Shown here in pieces: positions 8,444 to 14,819 of a stretch of 64,000 bases of DNA. The DNA is taken from assembly GCA_004173185.1 (NCBI GenBank), contig SEFZ01000007.1:1-64000 (forward strand), in the 5' to 3' direction. The notes under the pieces are model-generated. The model saw only the letters and a list, made by a program, of their open reading frames with translations. It had not been told where the DNA came from and did not search any database. A program made the position numbers and the translations under genes. This DNA comes from Sphingomonadales bacterium (lineage in GTDB: Bacteria; Pseudomonadota; Alphaproteobacteria; Sphingomonadales; Sphingomonadaceae). Position 1 is the first letter of the stretch. Every line of letters starts with the position of its first letter.

Positions 8444-9757
8444 TTAGCTACGGATGTTGAAGATGGTCTGCGAGATCTGGCTCGCGGTATCGAGCGCCTT
8501 GGCATTCGCCTGGAAGTTGCGCTGTGCCGCGATCAGGCCGACCAGTTCCTCGGTGATGTCGACGTTCGAACGCTCGACCGCACCCGACATCAGGCCGCCA
8601 AAACCATTCGCGCCCGGCTCGCCGAGACGTGCTTCGCCCGAAAGACCGGTCGACGACCAGGTCGAGTTGCCCAGCTGGCGCAGGCCAGCGGGATTGGCGA
8701 AGTTGGCGAGCACGACCTTGCCGAGCGGCTGGGTATCGCCGTTCGAGAAGCTGGCGCGAACGATGCCGTCGTCACCAACGGTAACGCCTTCGAACTGGCC
8801 GACTGCGGCGCCATCCTGGCTGCGCGCATTGACGCTGAACGGCGAGGCGGCCTGCGTGGTCGCGTTGCCGAGATCGAAGGTGATCGTCTGCTCCGTCGTG
8901 GCGCCCGGCGACAGGAAGCCGCTGAACGTGGTCGGGGCAGTCGGCGAGGTCATGTTGCCGGTGCCGTCGAAGGTCAGCGTGAGCGGGAGTGCGCCAGCGC
9001 CGGTGGTGCCGCCTGCGGTGCTCAGCTGCTGATCGCCGACGAACGAATAGACTTTCCAGCTGCTGGTCGGATCGCTCGTGGTGGCTGCCGTGTCGCGGAC
9101 GAAATAGTTGGTCAGCGTCAGCGCGTTGCCGCTCGCGTCATAGATCGTCGTCTGGGCAGACTGGTTATAGGTGCCCGGATCGAAGCGGTTGAACGTGTAG
9201 GGATTGTCGGTGCCGAAGCGCGCCGCATCCTTGGGGACCGACGAGTTTGCCGACAGATTGACAGCCATGGTGACGTTCTCGGTCTCCTGCGGCGTGCCGC
9301 TGGTCTGCGGCATGCGCAGGCCTACGGTCGAATCGATGCCGGTCGCCACGACCGTGCCCGAACCGTCCACCGGATAAACCTGCAGCTTGTTGCCCTGCGC
9401 GTCGGTCACATAGCGCTCGTTATCGATCGCGAAGCTGCCGTTGCGGGTGAAGGTCACGCCCGAGCCGGCCTTGTCGCCCTTGACCGCGAAGAAGCCGTCG
9501 CCCGAAATGGCGAGATCGAGCGCCGAGCTCGACTGGGTATAGCCGCCCTGGCTGAACGACTGGCGAACCGACTTCGCCACTGCGCCCGAGCCGACCATCT
9601 GGGTCGGGTTCGAATTGGCGGTCGAGGCGATCACGTCGGCGAACTGCGTGACCGAGCGCTTGAAGCCGTTGGTCGAGACGTTCGCGAGGTTGTGCGAGAT
9701 CGTGGACATATCGGTTTGGGCCGACTGGAGGCCGCTGAGCGAGGTATAGAAGGACAT
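8444..9757 (-). CDS. flgE: flagellar hook protein FlgE
   Basis: 437 residues. N-terminus MSFYTSLSGLQSAQTDMSTISHNLANVSTNGFKRSVTQFAD, the LDLAISGDGFFAVKGDKAG block and the C-terminus SNVDITEELVGLIAAQRNFQANAKALDTASQISQTIFNIRS are all hook-protein hallmarks. The Ser/Thr/Gly-rich middle is the variable hook surface domain. Follows flgD by 26 nt. Confidence 0.96.
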   Translation of the reverse strand: MSFYTSLSGLQSAQTDMSTISHNLANVSTNGFKRSVTQFADVIASTANSNPTQMVGSGAVAKSVRQSFSQGGYTQSSSALDLAISGDGFFAVKGDKAGSGVTFTRNGSFAIDNERYVTDAQGNKLQVYPVDGSGTVVATGIDSTVGLRMPQTSGTPQETENVTMAVNLSANSSVPKDAARFGTDNPYTFNRFDPGTYNQSAQTTIYDASGNALTLTNYFVRDTAATTSDPTSSWKVYSFVGDQQLSTAGGTTGAGALPLTLTFDGTGNMTSPTAPTTFSGFLSPGATTEQTITFDLGNATTQAASPFSVNARSQDGAAVGQFEGVTVGDDGIVRASFSNGDTQPLGKVVLANFANPAGLRQLGNSTWSSTGLSGEARLGEPGANGFGGLMSGAVERSNVDITEELVGLIAAQRNFQANAKALDTASQISQTIFNIRS

Positions 9758-9783
9758 GGGTGTTTACTCCTTTACGAAGAGGT

Positions 9784-10476
9784 TCAGCCGATCTTGCGGA
9801 TGGCGGAGACGGGGATCTGGCCGAGGCCGGGAAGGGTGAGGACAGGCGTGCCGTCGCTGCCGAGCGACACAGAGGTGACCGGCGCCCAGACGAGCGGGGT
9901 TGCCGAGACGGCGGTACCGGCAGCGCTGCGGGCGCCGACGCGGATGGTGTAGGGGCCGGCGCCGGCGGCTTCGCCGCTATCGGTGGAGCCGTCCCATTCG
10001 AAATCGATTGCGCCCTTGCTCTGCGCGCCAAGCTCGACAGTGCGCAGCAGCGCGCCGTTCGGCCCTTCGATCGTCACGGTGACGTTGGCGGCATTGGCGG
10101 CGAGATCGATCGTGCCGCCGACGGTGCCGTCGGTGCGCGGATAAGCGGTGTCGCCCGGGGTCAGCACCGTGCGGCCGATCCACGACATCGCGTCGCCGGT
10201 CGATGTGCCGTTGAGGCGATCGGCGATCGCCTTCAGCGTCGAGTTCATCTCGGTGATGCCCGAGAGCGACGAGAATTGCGCCATCTGGGCGACCATCTGG
10301 CTGTTGTCGACGGGCTCGAACGGATCCTGGTTCTTCAGCTGCGCCGTCATCAGCGTCAGGAAGTCGCCCTGATCCATATTGGCGCTGCCGAGGCCCGCAT
10401 TGGTCTTCACCGCCGTCGAGGCGCCGGTCCGCGAAATGCCCAGATTGGCGAGCGTGGAATCGAAGGAAGTTGCCAT
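9784..10476 (-). CDS. flgD: hook-capping protein FlgD
   Basis: 230 residues. The conserved N-terminal motif is clear: DQGDFLTLMTAQLKNQDPFEPVDNSQMVAQMAQFSSLSGI. A FlgD Ig-like / tudor region follows, with DFEWDGSTDSGEAAGAGPYTI near residues 155-175. It caps the growing hook and is discarded later. Two nt after flgC. Confidence 0.95.
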   Translation of the reverse strand: MATSFDSTLANLGISRTGASTAVKTNAGLGSANMDQGDFLTLMTAQLKNQDPFEPVDNSQMVAQMAQFSSLSGITEMNSTLKAIADRLNGTSTGDAMSWIGRTVLTPGDTAYPRTDGTVGGTIDLAANAANVTVTIEGPNGALLRTVELGAQSKGAIDFEWDGSTDSGEAAGAGPYTIRVGARSAAGTAVSATPLVWAPVTSVSLGSDGTPVLTLPGLGQIPVSAIRKIG

Positions 10477-10478
10477 GA

Positions 10479-10889
10479 TCAGCGGCCCAGCTTGAGGGTG
10501 TCGGTGATCAGCTGCTTGGCAGTCTGCATCACTTCTACATTGTTCTGATAGGTGCGCGCGGTCTCGAGCATGTCGACCAGTTCGCGCGTTTCATCGACGC
10601 CGGATTCCCAGATGTTGCCGTCCTTGTCGGCCATCGGGTTGCCCGGATCGTAGCGCTTGGTCGGCTCGGCACCGGCGGTGACGATCCGCTCGACATCGAC
10701 CGTGGACATGCCGCTCGCCTGATCAAAGGCGGTGCGGAACACCGGTTTGATCGTGCGATAGGCAGCCTCGGGGCTCGATGCGACGGTATTGGCGTTCGCC
10801 AGGTTCGATGCGGTGGTGTTCATCCGCACCAGCTGCGCGCTCATCGCGCGGCCAGATACCTGGAAGATCGAGAGAGGCCCGTTACCCAT
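10479..10889 (-). CDS. flgC: flagellar proximal rod protein FlgC
   Basis: 136 residues. It shows the FlgC signature FQVSGRAMSAQLVRMNTTASNLANANTVASSPEAAYR, then KRYDPGNPMADKDGNIWESGVDETRELVDMLETARTYQNNVEVMQTAKQL. It starts 2 nt after flgB. Proximal rod component. Confidence 0.96.
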   Translation of the reverse strand: MGNGPLSIFQVSGRAMSAQLVRMNTTASNLANANTVASSPEAAYRTIKPVFRTAFDQASGMSTVDVERIVTAGAEPTKRYDPGNPMADKDGNIWESGVDETRELVDMLETARTYQNNVEVMQTAKQLITDTLKLGR

Positions 10890-10891
10890 GC

Positions 10892-11239
10892 TTATTCTCC
10901 CTTGAGCGCGCGGGTGAGCGTGTTGATGCGGCCGTTGAGGAAGGCGAGCGTCGTCTGATAAGCGACGGCGTTCTCCGCAAAGGCAGTCTGTTCGGTGGCG
11001 AGTTCTACGGTGTTGCCGTCGGCCGAAGGCTGGAGCGGCACGCGGTAGAGCGTGGCATTGTCGATGGCGCCGTCGATCGAACCGGTCCCGGCCGATGCCA
11101 GCGCGGCCTGGAAATCGATGTCCTTGGCCTTGTAGCCAGGCGTGGAGGCGTTCGCGATGTTCGACGCGAGCACACCCATGCGCTGCGAACGCACCTGTAG
11201 TGCTGCGCCGTGTACGCCGAAAATGCTGTCATTGGACAT
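10892..11239 (-). CDS. flgB: flagellar proximal rod protein FlgB
   Basis: The start is set at ATG 11239 (MSNDSIFGVHGAALQVRSQRMG), giving 115 residues. A longer frame to 11395 exists, but it lacks rod-protein sequence, crosses the sigma-54 promoter and loses the GGGAG ribosome site lying about 9 nt upstream of 11239. Contains VLASNIANASTPGYKAKDIDFQAAL, the FlgB family motif. First gene of the axial operon flgBCDEFGHIJKL. Confidence 0.93.
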   Translation of the reverse strand: MSNDSIFGVHGAALQVRSQRMGVLASNIANASTPGYKAKDIDFQAALASAGTGSIDGAIDNATLYRVPLQPSADGNTVELATEQTAFAENAVAYQTTLAFLNGRINTLTRALKGE

Positions 11240-11277
11240 GGACGGGTCTCCCGCACGAAATAGTTCGCGGGTATACC

Positions 11278-11293
11278 TGCAATGCCCGTGCCA
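11278..11293 (-). promoter_or_regulatory. sigma-54 promoter of the flgB-flgL operon
   Basis: Read on the minus strand the sequence is TGGCACGGGCATTGCA, a full match to the -24/-12 consensus TGGCACG-N4-TTGCA. The GG and GC dinucleotides have the required 10-nt separation. It would start transcription about 28 nt upstream of the flgB ATG, consistent with the leader holding its GGGAG site. An RpoN activator of the FlbD type is encoded at 19759-21033. Confidence 0.93.
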
Positions 11294-11343
11294 GTTTTTA
11301 TCCACAGGGTGAGAAGGCGCGTTGAAGGGTGGCAACCGGCAAG

Positions 11344-11365
11344 GACCGGCAAGCCTTTGCCGGTC
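11344..11365. repeat. perfect 9-bp inverted repeat
   Basis: GACCGGCAA (11344-11352), a 4-nt loop, then TTGCCGGTC (11357-11365). It lies about 90 nt before the second motA-like gene and about 50 nt upstream of the flgB promoter on the other strand. No T-run follows on either strand. It may be a binding site for the RpoN activator (enhancer) or another regulator of the divergent genes. Confidence 0.5.
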
Positions 11366-11453
11366 GTGGCGGCAATGGGGTGCCGCTGCCGGCAAGCGCG
11401 AGCCTCTTGTGCGAGAGCGCGTGATTTGGCCCGCCTATTGCATCCGCGAGCGC

Positions 11454-12122
11454 ATGAACTTGTCAGCACTCCCCGGCCTTGCGCCGTTCCTCGATCCCGT
11501 TGCCCTCGCCATTGTTGGCGGCGGCACCGCGCTTGCCGTGGTGTTGCGGACGCCGTTCGGGGATCTGGCGCGCAGCGTCTCGGCGCTTCGGGTGCTGGGC
11601 CGCAAACGGTTCGACGTGGAGCCGTTGCTGAGCCAGATCGCCGCGTTGACCCGGATCGCCAGACGGCACGGGCTGATCGCGCTCGATCGTTCGAAGATCG
11701 CAGACCCCGACGTCGCTGCCGCGGTGGAAGCCGCGGTCGATGGCGCGACGGGTGCTGACGTCTCGGTGCTTCTCCAGCATCGCCGCCAGTCACGCTTCGA
11801 GCGGCATCGTGCCGCTGCCGATGTCTGGACCGGCATGGCGGAAGTCGCGCCGGCAATGGGCATGATCGGCACGCTGATCGGCCTCGTTGGCATGTTTGTC
11901 GCGATGAAGGATCCGGCGGCGATTGGTGGCGCGATGGCGATTGCCTTGCTCACCACGCTCTATGGCGCGATCCTCGCCAGCCTGGTCGCACTGCCGATCG
12001 CGGCACGGCTCAAGCGCCAGAGCCGGCACGAAGCGCAGGAACGCGCCCGGATCGAGCTGCCGCTGGCGGCGCTGGCCGAGATCGAGCCTGCGCGCGGCGG
12101 CCTTCGCGAGCTCGCCGCATGA
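11454..12122 (+). CDS. MotA/TolQ/ExbB-family proton channel, second MotA-like subunit
   Basis: 222 residues from ATG 11454 (MNLSALPGLAPF); the open frame extends upstream to 11322 but that part lacks family sequence. Hydrophobic segments occur near residues 10-28 and 135-185. The key block is AEVAPAMGMIGTLIGLVGMFVAM...GGAMAIALLTTLYGAILASLVALPIA, the paired helices of MotA-type channels. It overlaps the following MotB-like gene by ATGA. Shorter than the stator MotA at 1516-2379 and clearly divergent. Could be an auxiliary stator or another proton-driven device; the flagellar context (upstream of flgA) favours the former. Confidence 0.85.
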   Translation: MNLSALPGLAPFLDPVALAIVGGGTALAVVLRTPFGDLARSVSALRVLGRKRFDVEPLLSQIAALTRIARRHGLIALDRSKIADPDVAAAVEAAVDGATGADVSVLLQHRRQSRFERHRAAADVWTGMAEVAPAMGMIGTLIGLVGMFVAMKDPAAIGGAMAIALLTTLYGAILASLVALPIAARLKRQSRHEAQERARIELPLAALAEIEPARGGLRELAA

Positions 12123-12619
12123 ACCCGATGTTCGAAGATGAAGCGCCGGCCAAGCCGGTCTGGCTGACGACGCTCGCGGATCTCGCGCTGCTGCTCGTTG
12201 GCTTCTTCGTCTTTCTCCAAGCCAATCAGATGGACGGCAAGGCGTTCGCCAGCAGCGTTCGCGCGGGCTTTGGCGTCACCGAGGCTGAGGCCGCGATGCC
12301 GGTGGAGATGGCTTATGTCGCCGGCTTCGCAGCCGGATCGGCGGTGCCCGGCGATTCAAGTACCGCGCGCGAGTGGGCGCGGGTGGTCACGCGCGACCCG
12401 CGTACGCTGCTCGTGATCACCGGCGAAGTCGATGGCTCGCCGCAGGATGTCGACCCGGCAACCGGCAGCGGTGCGATCCTCGCCGCCGATCGCGCCCGCG
12501 CTGTCGCCGCCCTGCTCGTCGCATCGCGCGCCATCGCGCCCGCCCGCATCCGCATCGTTACGTCCACCGACAAGCGCCGCACGGTCCTCACCCTCGGCTT
12601 CGAGGGGGACCGGCAATGA
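12119..12619 (+). CDS. MotB-like membrane protein with reduced OmpA domain
   Basis: 166 residues, half the length of MotB. Residues about 15-35 (WLTTLADLALLLVGFFVFL) match the MotB membrane helix including its aspartate (LAD). The C-terminal part (LVITGEVDGSPQDVDPATGSGAILAADRARAVAALLV) resembles an OmpA-like fold but lacks the usual TDxxG peptidoglycan-binding signature. Translation is coupled to the MotA-like gene by a 4-nt overlap. Whether it anchors to the wall is unclear. It precedes flgA. Confidence 0.8.
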   Translation: MNPMFEDEAPAKPVWLTTLADLALLLVGFFVFLQANQMDGKAFASSVRAGFGVTEAEAAMPVEMAYVAGFAAGSAVPGDSSTAREWARVVTRDPRTLLVITGEVDGSPQDVDPATGSGAILAADRARAVAALLVASRAIAPARIRIVTSTDKRRTVLTLGFEGDRQ

Positions 12620-12675
12620 TCTGCCGCCCGGCAACCGGCATTTGCCGCCGCACCCAGTTTTTCACGGAGAAGACC

Positions 12676-13194
12676 ATGTTGCTCCTCGCTCTAATGCTCG
12701 CCGCCCCGGCTTCGGCCAGCGAATTCCAGTCGACCAGGATGATCGACACCATTGTCTCGCAATTCACCGGCAAGAATATCGGTGACGTGGGTGGTGCGCG
12801 TGCGCCCGTCGATGCCCGGCTGAAGCTGGCCAGCTGCGCCGCGCCCCAACTCGAATGGCGCAGCCCTGCCCAGGATGCGGTGGTGGTGCGTTGCATGGCA
12901 CCGGGCTGGCGGATCTTTGTGCCGGTCAATGCCGCGCCCCAGCCCAAGGCTGTCACCGAGGCTCCGGTCGCCAGGGCTGCCCCCGCCGTGAAGGCAGAGG
13001 CTGTCATCAAGCGGGGCGATGCTGTCTCTGTCGAAGTGAATGCCGCAGGTTTTTCCATCACGCGCGAAGGAATCGCGATGAGCGACGCTCCGGCAGGCGG
13101 GCGATTGCAAATTAAGATCGATGAAAAAAAGCCACCGATTCAAGCAATTGCCATCGAACCCGGCCGCGCCAAGCTTTCCGCGATCGGGAACTGA
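12676..13194 (+). CDS. flgA: flagellar P-ring assembly chaperone FlgA
   Basis: 172 residues from ATG 12676, chosen because GGAGAAGA lies just upstream and the product then begins with a short signal peptide (MLLLALMLAAPASASE). An ATG at 12616 overlapping the previous stop would add a non-signal N-terminus. FlgA features are seen in the body: DARLKLASCAAPQLEWRS, WRIFVPVNA, then VIKRGDAVSVEVNAAGFSITREGIAMSDAPAGGRLQIK. Periplasmic chaperone for FlgI polymerisation. Confidence 0.92.
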   Translation: MLLLALMLAAPASASEFQSTRMIDTIVSQFTGKNIGDVGGARAPVDARLKLASCAAPQLEWRSPAQDAVVVRCMAPGWRIFVPVNAAPQPKAVTEAPVARAAPAVKAEAVIKRGDAVSVEVNAAGFSITREGIAMSDAPAGGRLQIKIDEKKPPIQAIAIEPGRAKLSAIGN

Positions 13195-13204
13195 ATTTTT
13201 TTAT

Positions 13205-13231
13205 TTAAAGTCCCGCGCAAGTGGCCGTTCT
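13205..13231 (+). promoter_or_regulatory. candidate sigma-28 (FliA) promoter of flgM
   Basis: TTAAAG at 13205-13210 and GCCGTTCT at 13224-13231, with 14-15 nt between the TAAA/TTAA box and GCCG. The enterobacterial consensus is TAAA-N15-GCCGATAA. The likely start lies about 20 nt before the flgM ATG. It would put the anti-sigma gene under its own target sigma factor, as in other bacteria. Confidence 0.6.
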
Positions 13232-13259
13232 ACTCGTTGCAAGCATAGGGATAGCGAGC

Positions 13260-13547
13260 ATGGTAGATCCGATTGGCATCAAGACTGGCGCGGTACCCGC
13301 TCGGGCGGTGTCGTCGGTCAACGCACTGAGCAGAGTGGCAGAGACTGGCAAGGTCGAAACCGCCGCCCCGGTCGTCCAGACTGCGGCTAGTGAGCTGACT
13401 GCAAACATGGCGGCCAAGCCGCCGGTTGACGCGGAGCGCGTGGCGAAGATCAAGAAGGCGATCGAGGATGGCAACTTCCCGCTCGTTCCGACGACGATCG
13501 CTGATCGGCTTCTCGCTCTGAAGATGCAGTGGAATCCCCATGACTAG
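13260..13547 (+). CDS. flgM: anti-sigma-28 factor FlgM
   Basis: 95 residues from ATG 13260 (MVDPIGIKTGAVPARAVSSV), preceded by AGGG. The C-terminal half (DAERVAKIKKAIEDGNFPLVPTTIADRLLALK) is the FliA-binding region of FlgM: KIKKAIxxGxFxxxxxxIADRLL. The N-terminal half is low-complexity Ala/Val/Thr-rich and probably unstructured, as needed for export. The flgN-like gene overlaps its end by 8 nt. Confidence 0.88.
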   Translation: MVDPIGIKTGAVPARAVSSVNALSRVAETGKVETAAPVVQTAASELTANMAAKPPVDAERVAKIKKAIEDGNFPLVPTTIADRLLALKMQWNPHD

Positions 13548-13851
13548 GCGGGAGGCTTTGATTGGGGTGATCGAAGCGCTCCACGCCGAAATCGCAGCGT
13601 TGAAGGCCAATGACGTGGGGGCGTTGGAGGCCGCGACGCGGGACAAGCTCGCGCGGATCGACACCGTCGCGCTCTATGACGGCGAAGCCCCGTCGGCCGA
13701 GGTGAGAGAACTGGCTGCCGAAGCGCATCGCCTGAACGAGACCTGCCGCATCTATGTGAACCTGATGACGGCAAATGTTCGCCGCCGCCTGCAAGTTCTT
13801 TCCGGTCAGGACGCGCCGTCCTACGCGCCGGCCAGATACGCGGTCGCTTAA
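13540..13851 (+). CDS. flgN: FlgN-family export chaperone
   Basis: 103 residues, mostly helical. Starts MTRREALIGVIEALHAEIAALKANDVGALEAATRDKLARID, a FlgN-like amphipathic helix, then RRLQVLSG near the end. It starts inside the flgM stop region (8-nt overlap). FlgN chaperones the hook-associated proteins FlgK and FlgL. Identity relies on size, helical pattern and flgAMN gene order more than on strict motifs. Confidence 0.75.
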   Translation: MTRREALIGVIEALHAEIAALKANDVGALEAATRDKLARIDTVALYDGEAPSAEVRELAAEAHRLNETCRIYVNLMTANVRRRLQVLSGQDAPSYAPARYAVA

Positions 13852-13859
13852 CCACAAAC

Positions 13860-13875
13860 TGGCACGCTCCTTGCT
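13860..13875 (+). promoter_or_regulatory. sigma-54 promoter before the lytic transglycosylase-flhA-fliA operon
   Basis: TGGCACGCTCCTTGCT is a full match to TGGCACG-N4-TTGCW with correct GG-N10-GC spacing. It lies 39 nt upstream of the ATG at 13914, a normal leader length. It places flhA and fliA in the RpoN-dependent class. Confidence 0.92.
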
Positions 13876-13913
13876 GATCTCGCCCGAGTTATGGGCAATC
13901 AGGTCAGCCATCG

Positions 13914-14813
13914 ATGAGCGTAGTTTCGGTCAACAGCAAAGCGAGCGTCCAGGGCGCTATCGCAGCAGCGAGCCGCAAGACCGGCGTCGACTTCAATTAT
14001 CTGCTTGGGCAGGCGCAGGTCGAAAGCGGCATGCGCCCCAATGCGCGTGCCGGCACCTCTTCTGCGACCGGCCTGTATCAGTTCATCGATCAGAGCTGGC
14101 TCGGCGTGGTCAAGGATCATGGCGCGGCGCACGGCCTTGGCTGGGCAGCGGACAGCATCAAGCAGAACAGCTCGGGCCGCTATGTCGTCAGCGATCCTGC
14201 GACGCGCTCGGCAATCCTCAACCTGCGCAGCGATCCGAACGCAGCAGCGCTGATGGCCGCCGAGCATGCCTCGGACAATAAGGACGCGCTTGAGGACAAG
14301 CTGGGCCGCCCGGCCACCGGCACCGACCTTTATATGGCGCACTTCCTGGGTCTGGGCGGCGCGACCAAATTCCTCGACACGATGGCGGAAGCGCCCGGCC
14401 GCACTGGCGCCAGCATGTTCCCCGCTGCCGCCCGCGCCAATCGCAACATCTTTTACGCATCGAACGGCCAGCCGCGCACGCTGAGCGACATCTATTCGCG
14501 CTTCGCCGGCAAGCTCGATTCGGGCGCGCAGGCCGCTGGCGGCGCGACCGGCAGTGCATCGGGCGGCTTCGCTCAGGCAAATGACCCACTCGGCGATTTC
14601 GGTGAGAGCGAAGTCATTCTCGGCACCGGTGCAGTCGATCGCGACCGCCACTGGGTCGAGACGACGCTGGCGCAATTGAATGTCGGCAAGGATGCAAGCA
14701 CCGATCCGTTCTCCGCGCGGCGCGATGCCTTTACCCGTGCGGTCGATCCGCTGCGGCCGACGCCCGAGACTGCAAAGCTCGCCTATCTCATGCTCGCGAA
14801 CCTTGGAGCGTAA
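13914..14813 (+). CDS. flagellar-locus lytic transglycosylase
   Basis: 299 residues with an SLT-like domain in the N-terminal 200. The catalytic Glu is E37 in LLGQAQVESGMRPNARAGTSSATGLYQFID, the standard goose-type/SLT ES-x(n)-ATGLYQF motif. The body has a Ser/Ala/Gly-rich tail after about 215. No clear signal peptide, so export may use the flagellar apparatus. In this locus FlgJ lacks a muramidase domain, so this protein probably opens peptidoglycan for the rod. The stop lies 6 nt before the GTG of flhA. Confidence 0.85.
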   Translation: MSVVSVNSKASVQGAIAAASRKTGVDFNYLLGQAQVESGMRPNARAGTSSATGLYQFIDQSWLGVVKDHGAAHGLGWAADSIKQNSSGRYVVSDPATRSAILNLRSDPNAAALMAAEHASDNKDALEDKLGRPATGTDLYMAHFLGLGGATKFLDTMAEAPGRTGASMFPAAARANRNIFYASNGQPRTLSDIYSRFAGKLDSGAQAAGGATGSASGGFAQANDPLGDFGESEVILGTGAVDRDRHWVETTLAQLNVGKDASTDPFSARRDAFTRAVDPLRPTPETAKLAYLMLANLGA

Positions 14814-14819
14814 TTTCAA

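Noticed and set aside
11347..11360. Possible sigma-54 promoter (CGGCAAG...TTGC) before the second MotA-like gene
   Set aside because: The spacing between GG and GC is 9 nt, one short of the required 10, and it lies within the palindrome.
10892..11395. Longer FlgB starting at 11395
   Set aside because: It would run through the sigma-54 promoter and adds residues without rod-protein similarity; the 11239 start has a proper ribosome site.
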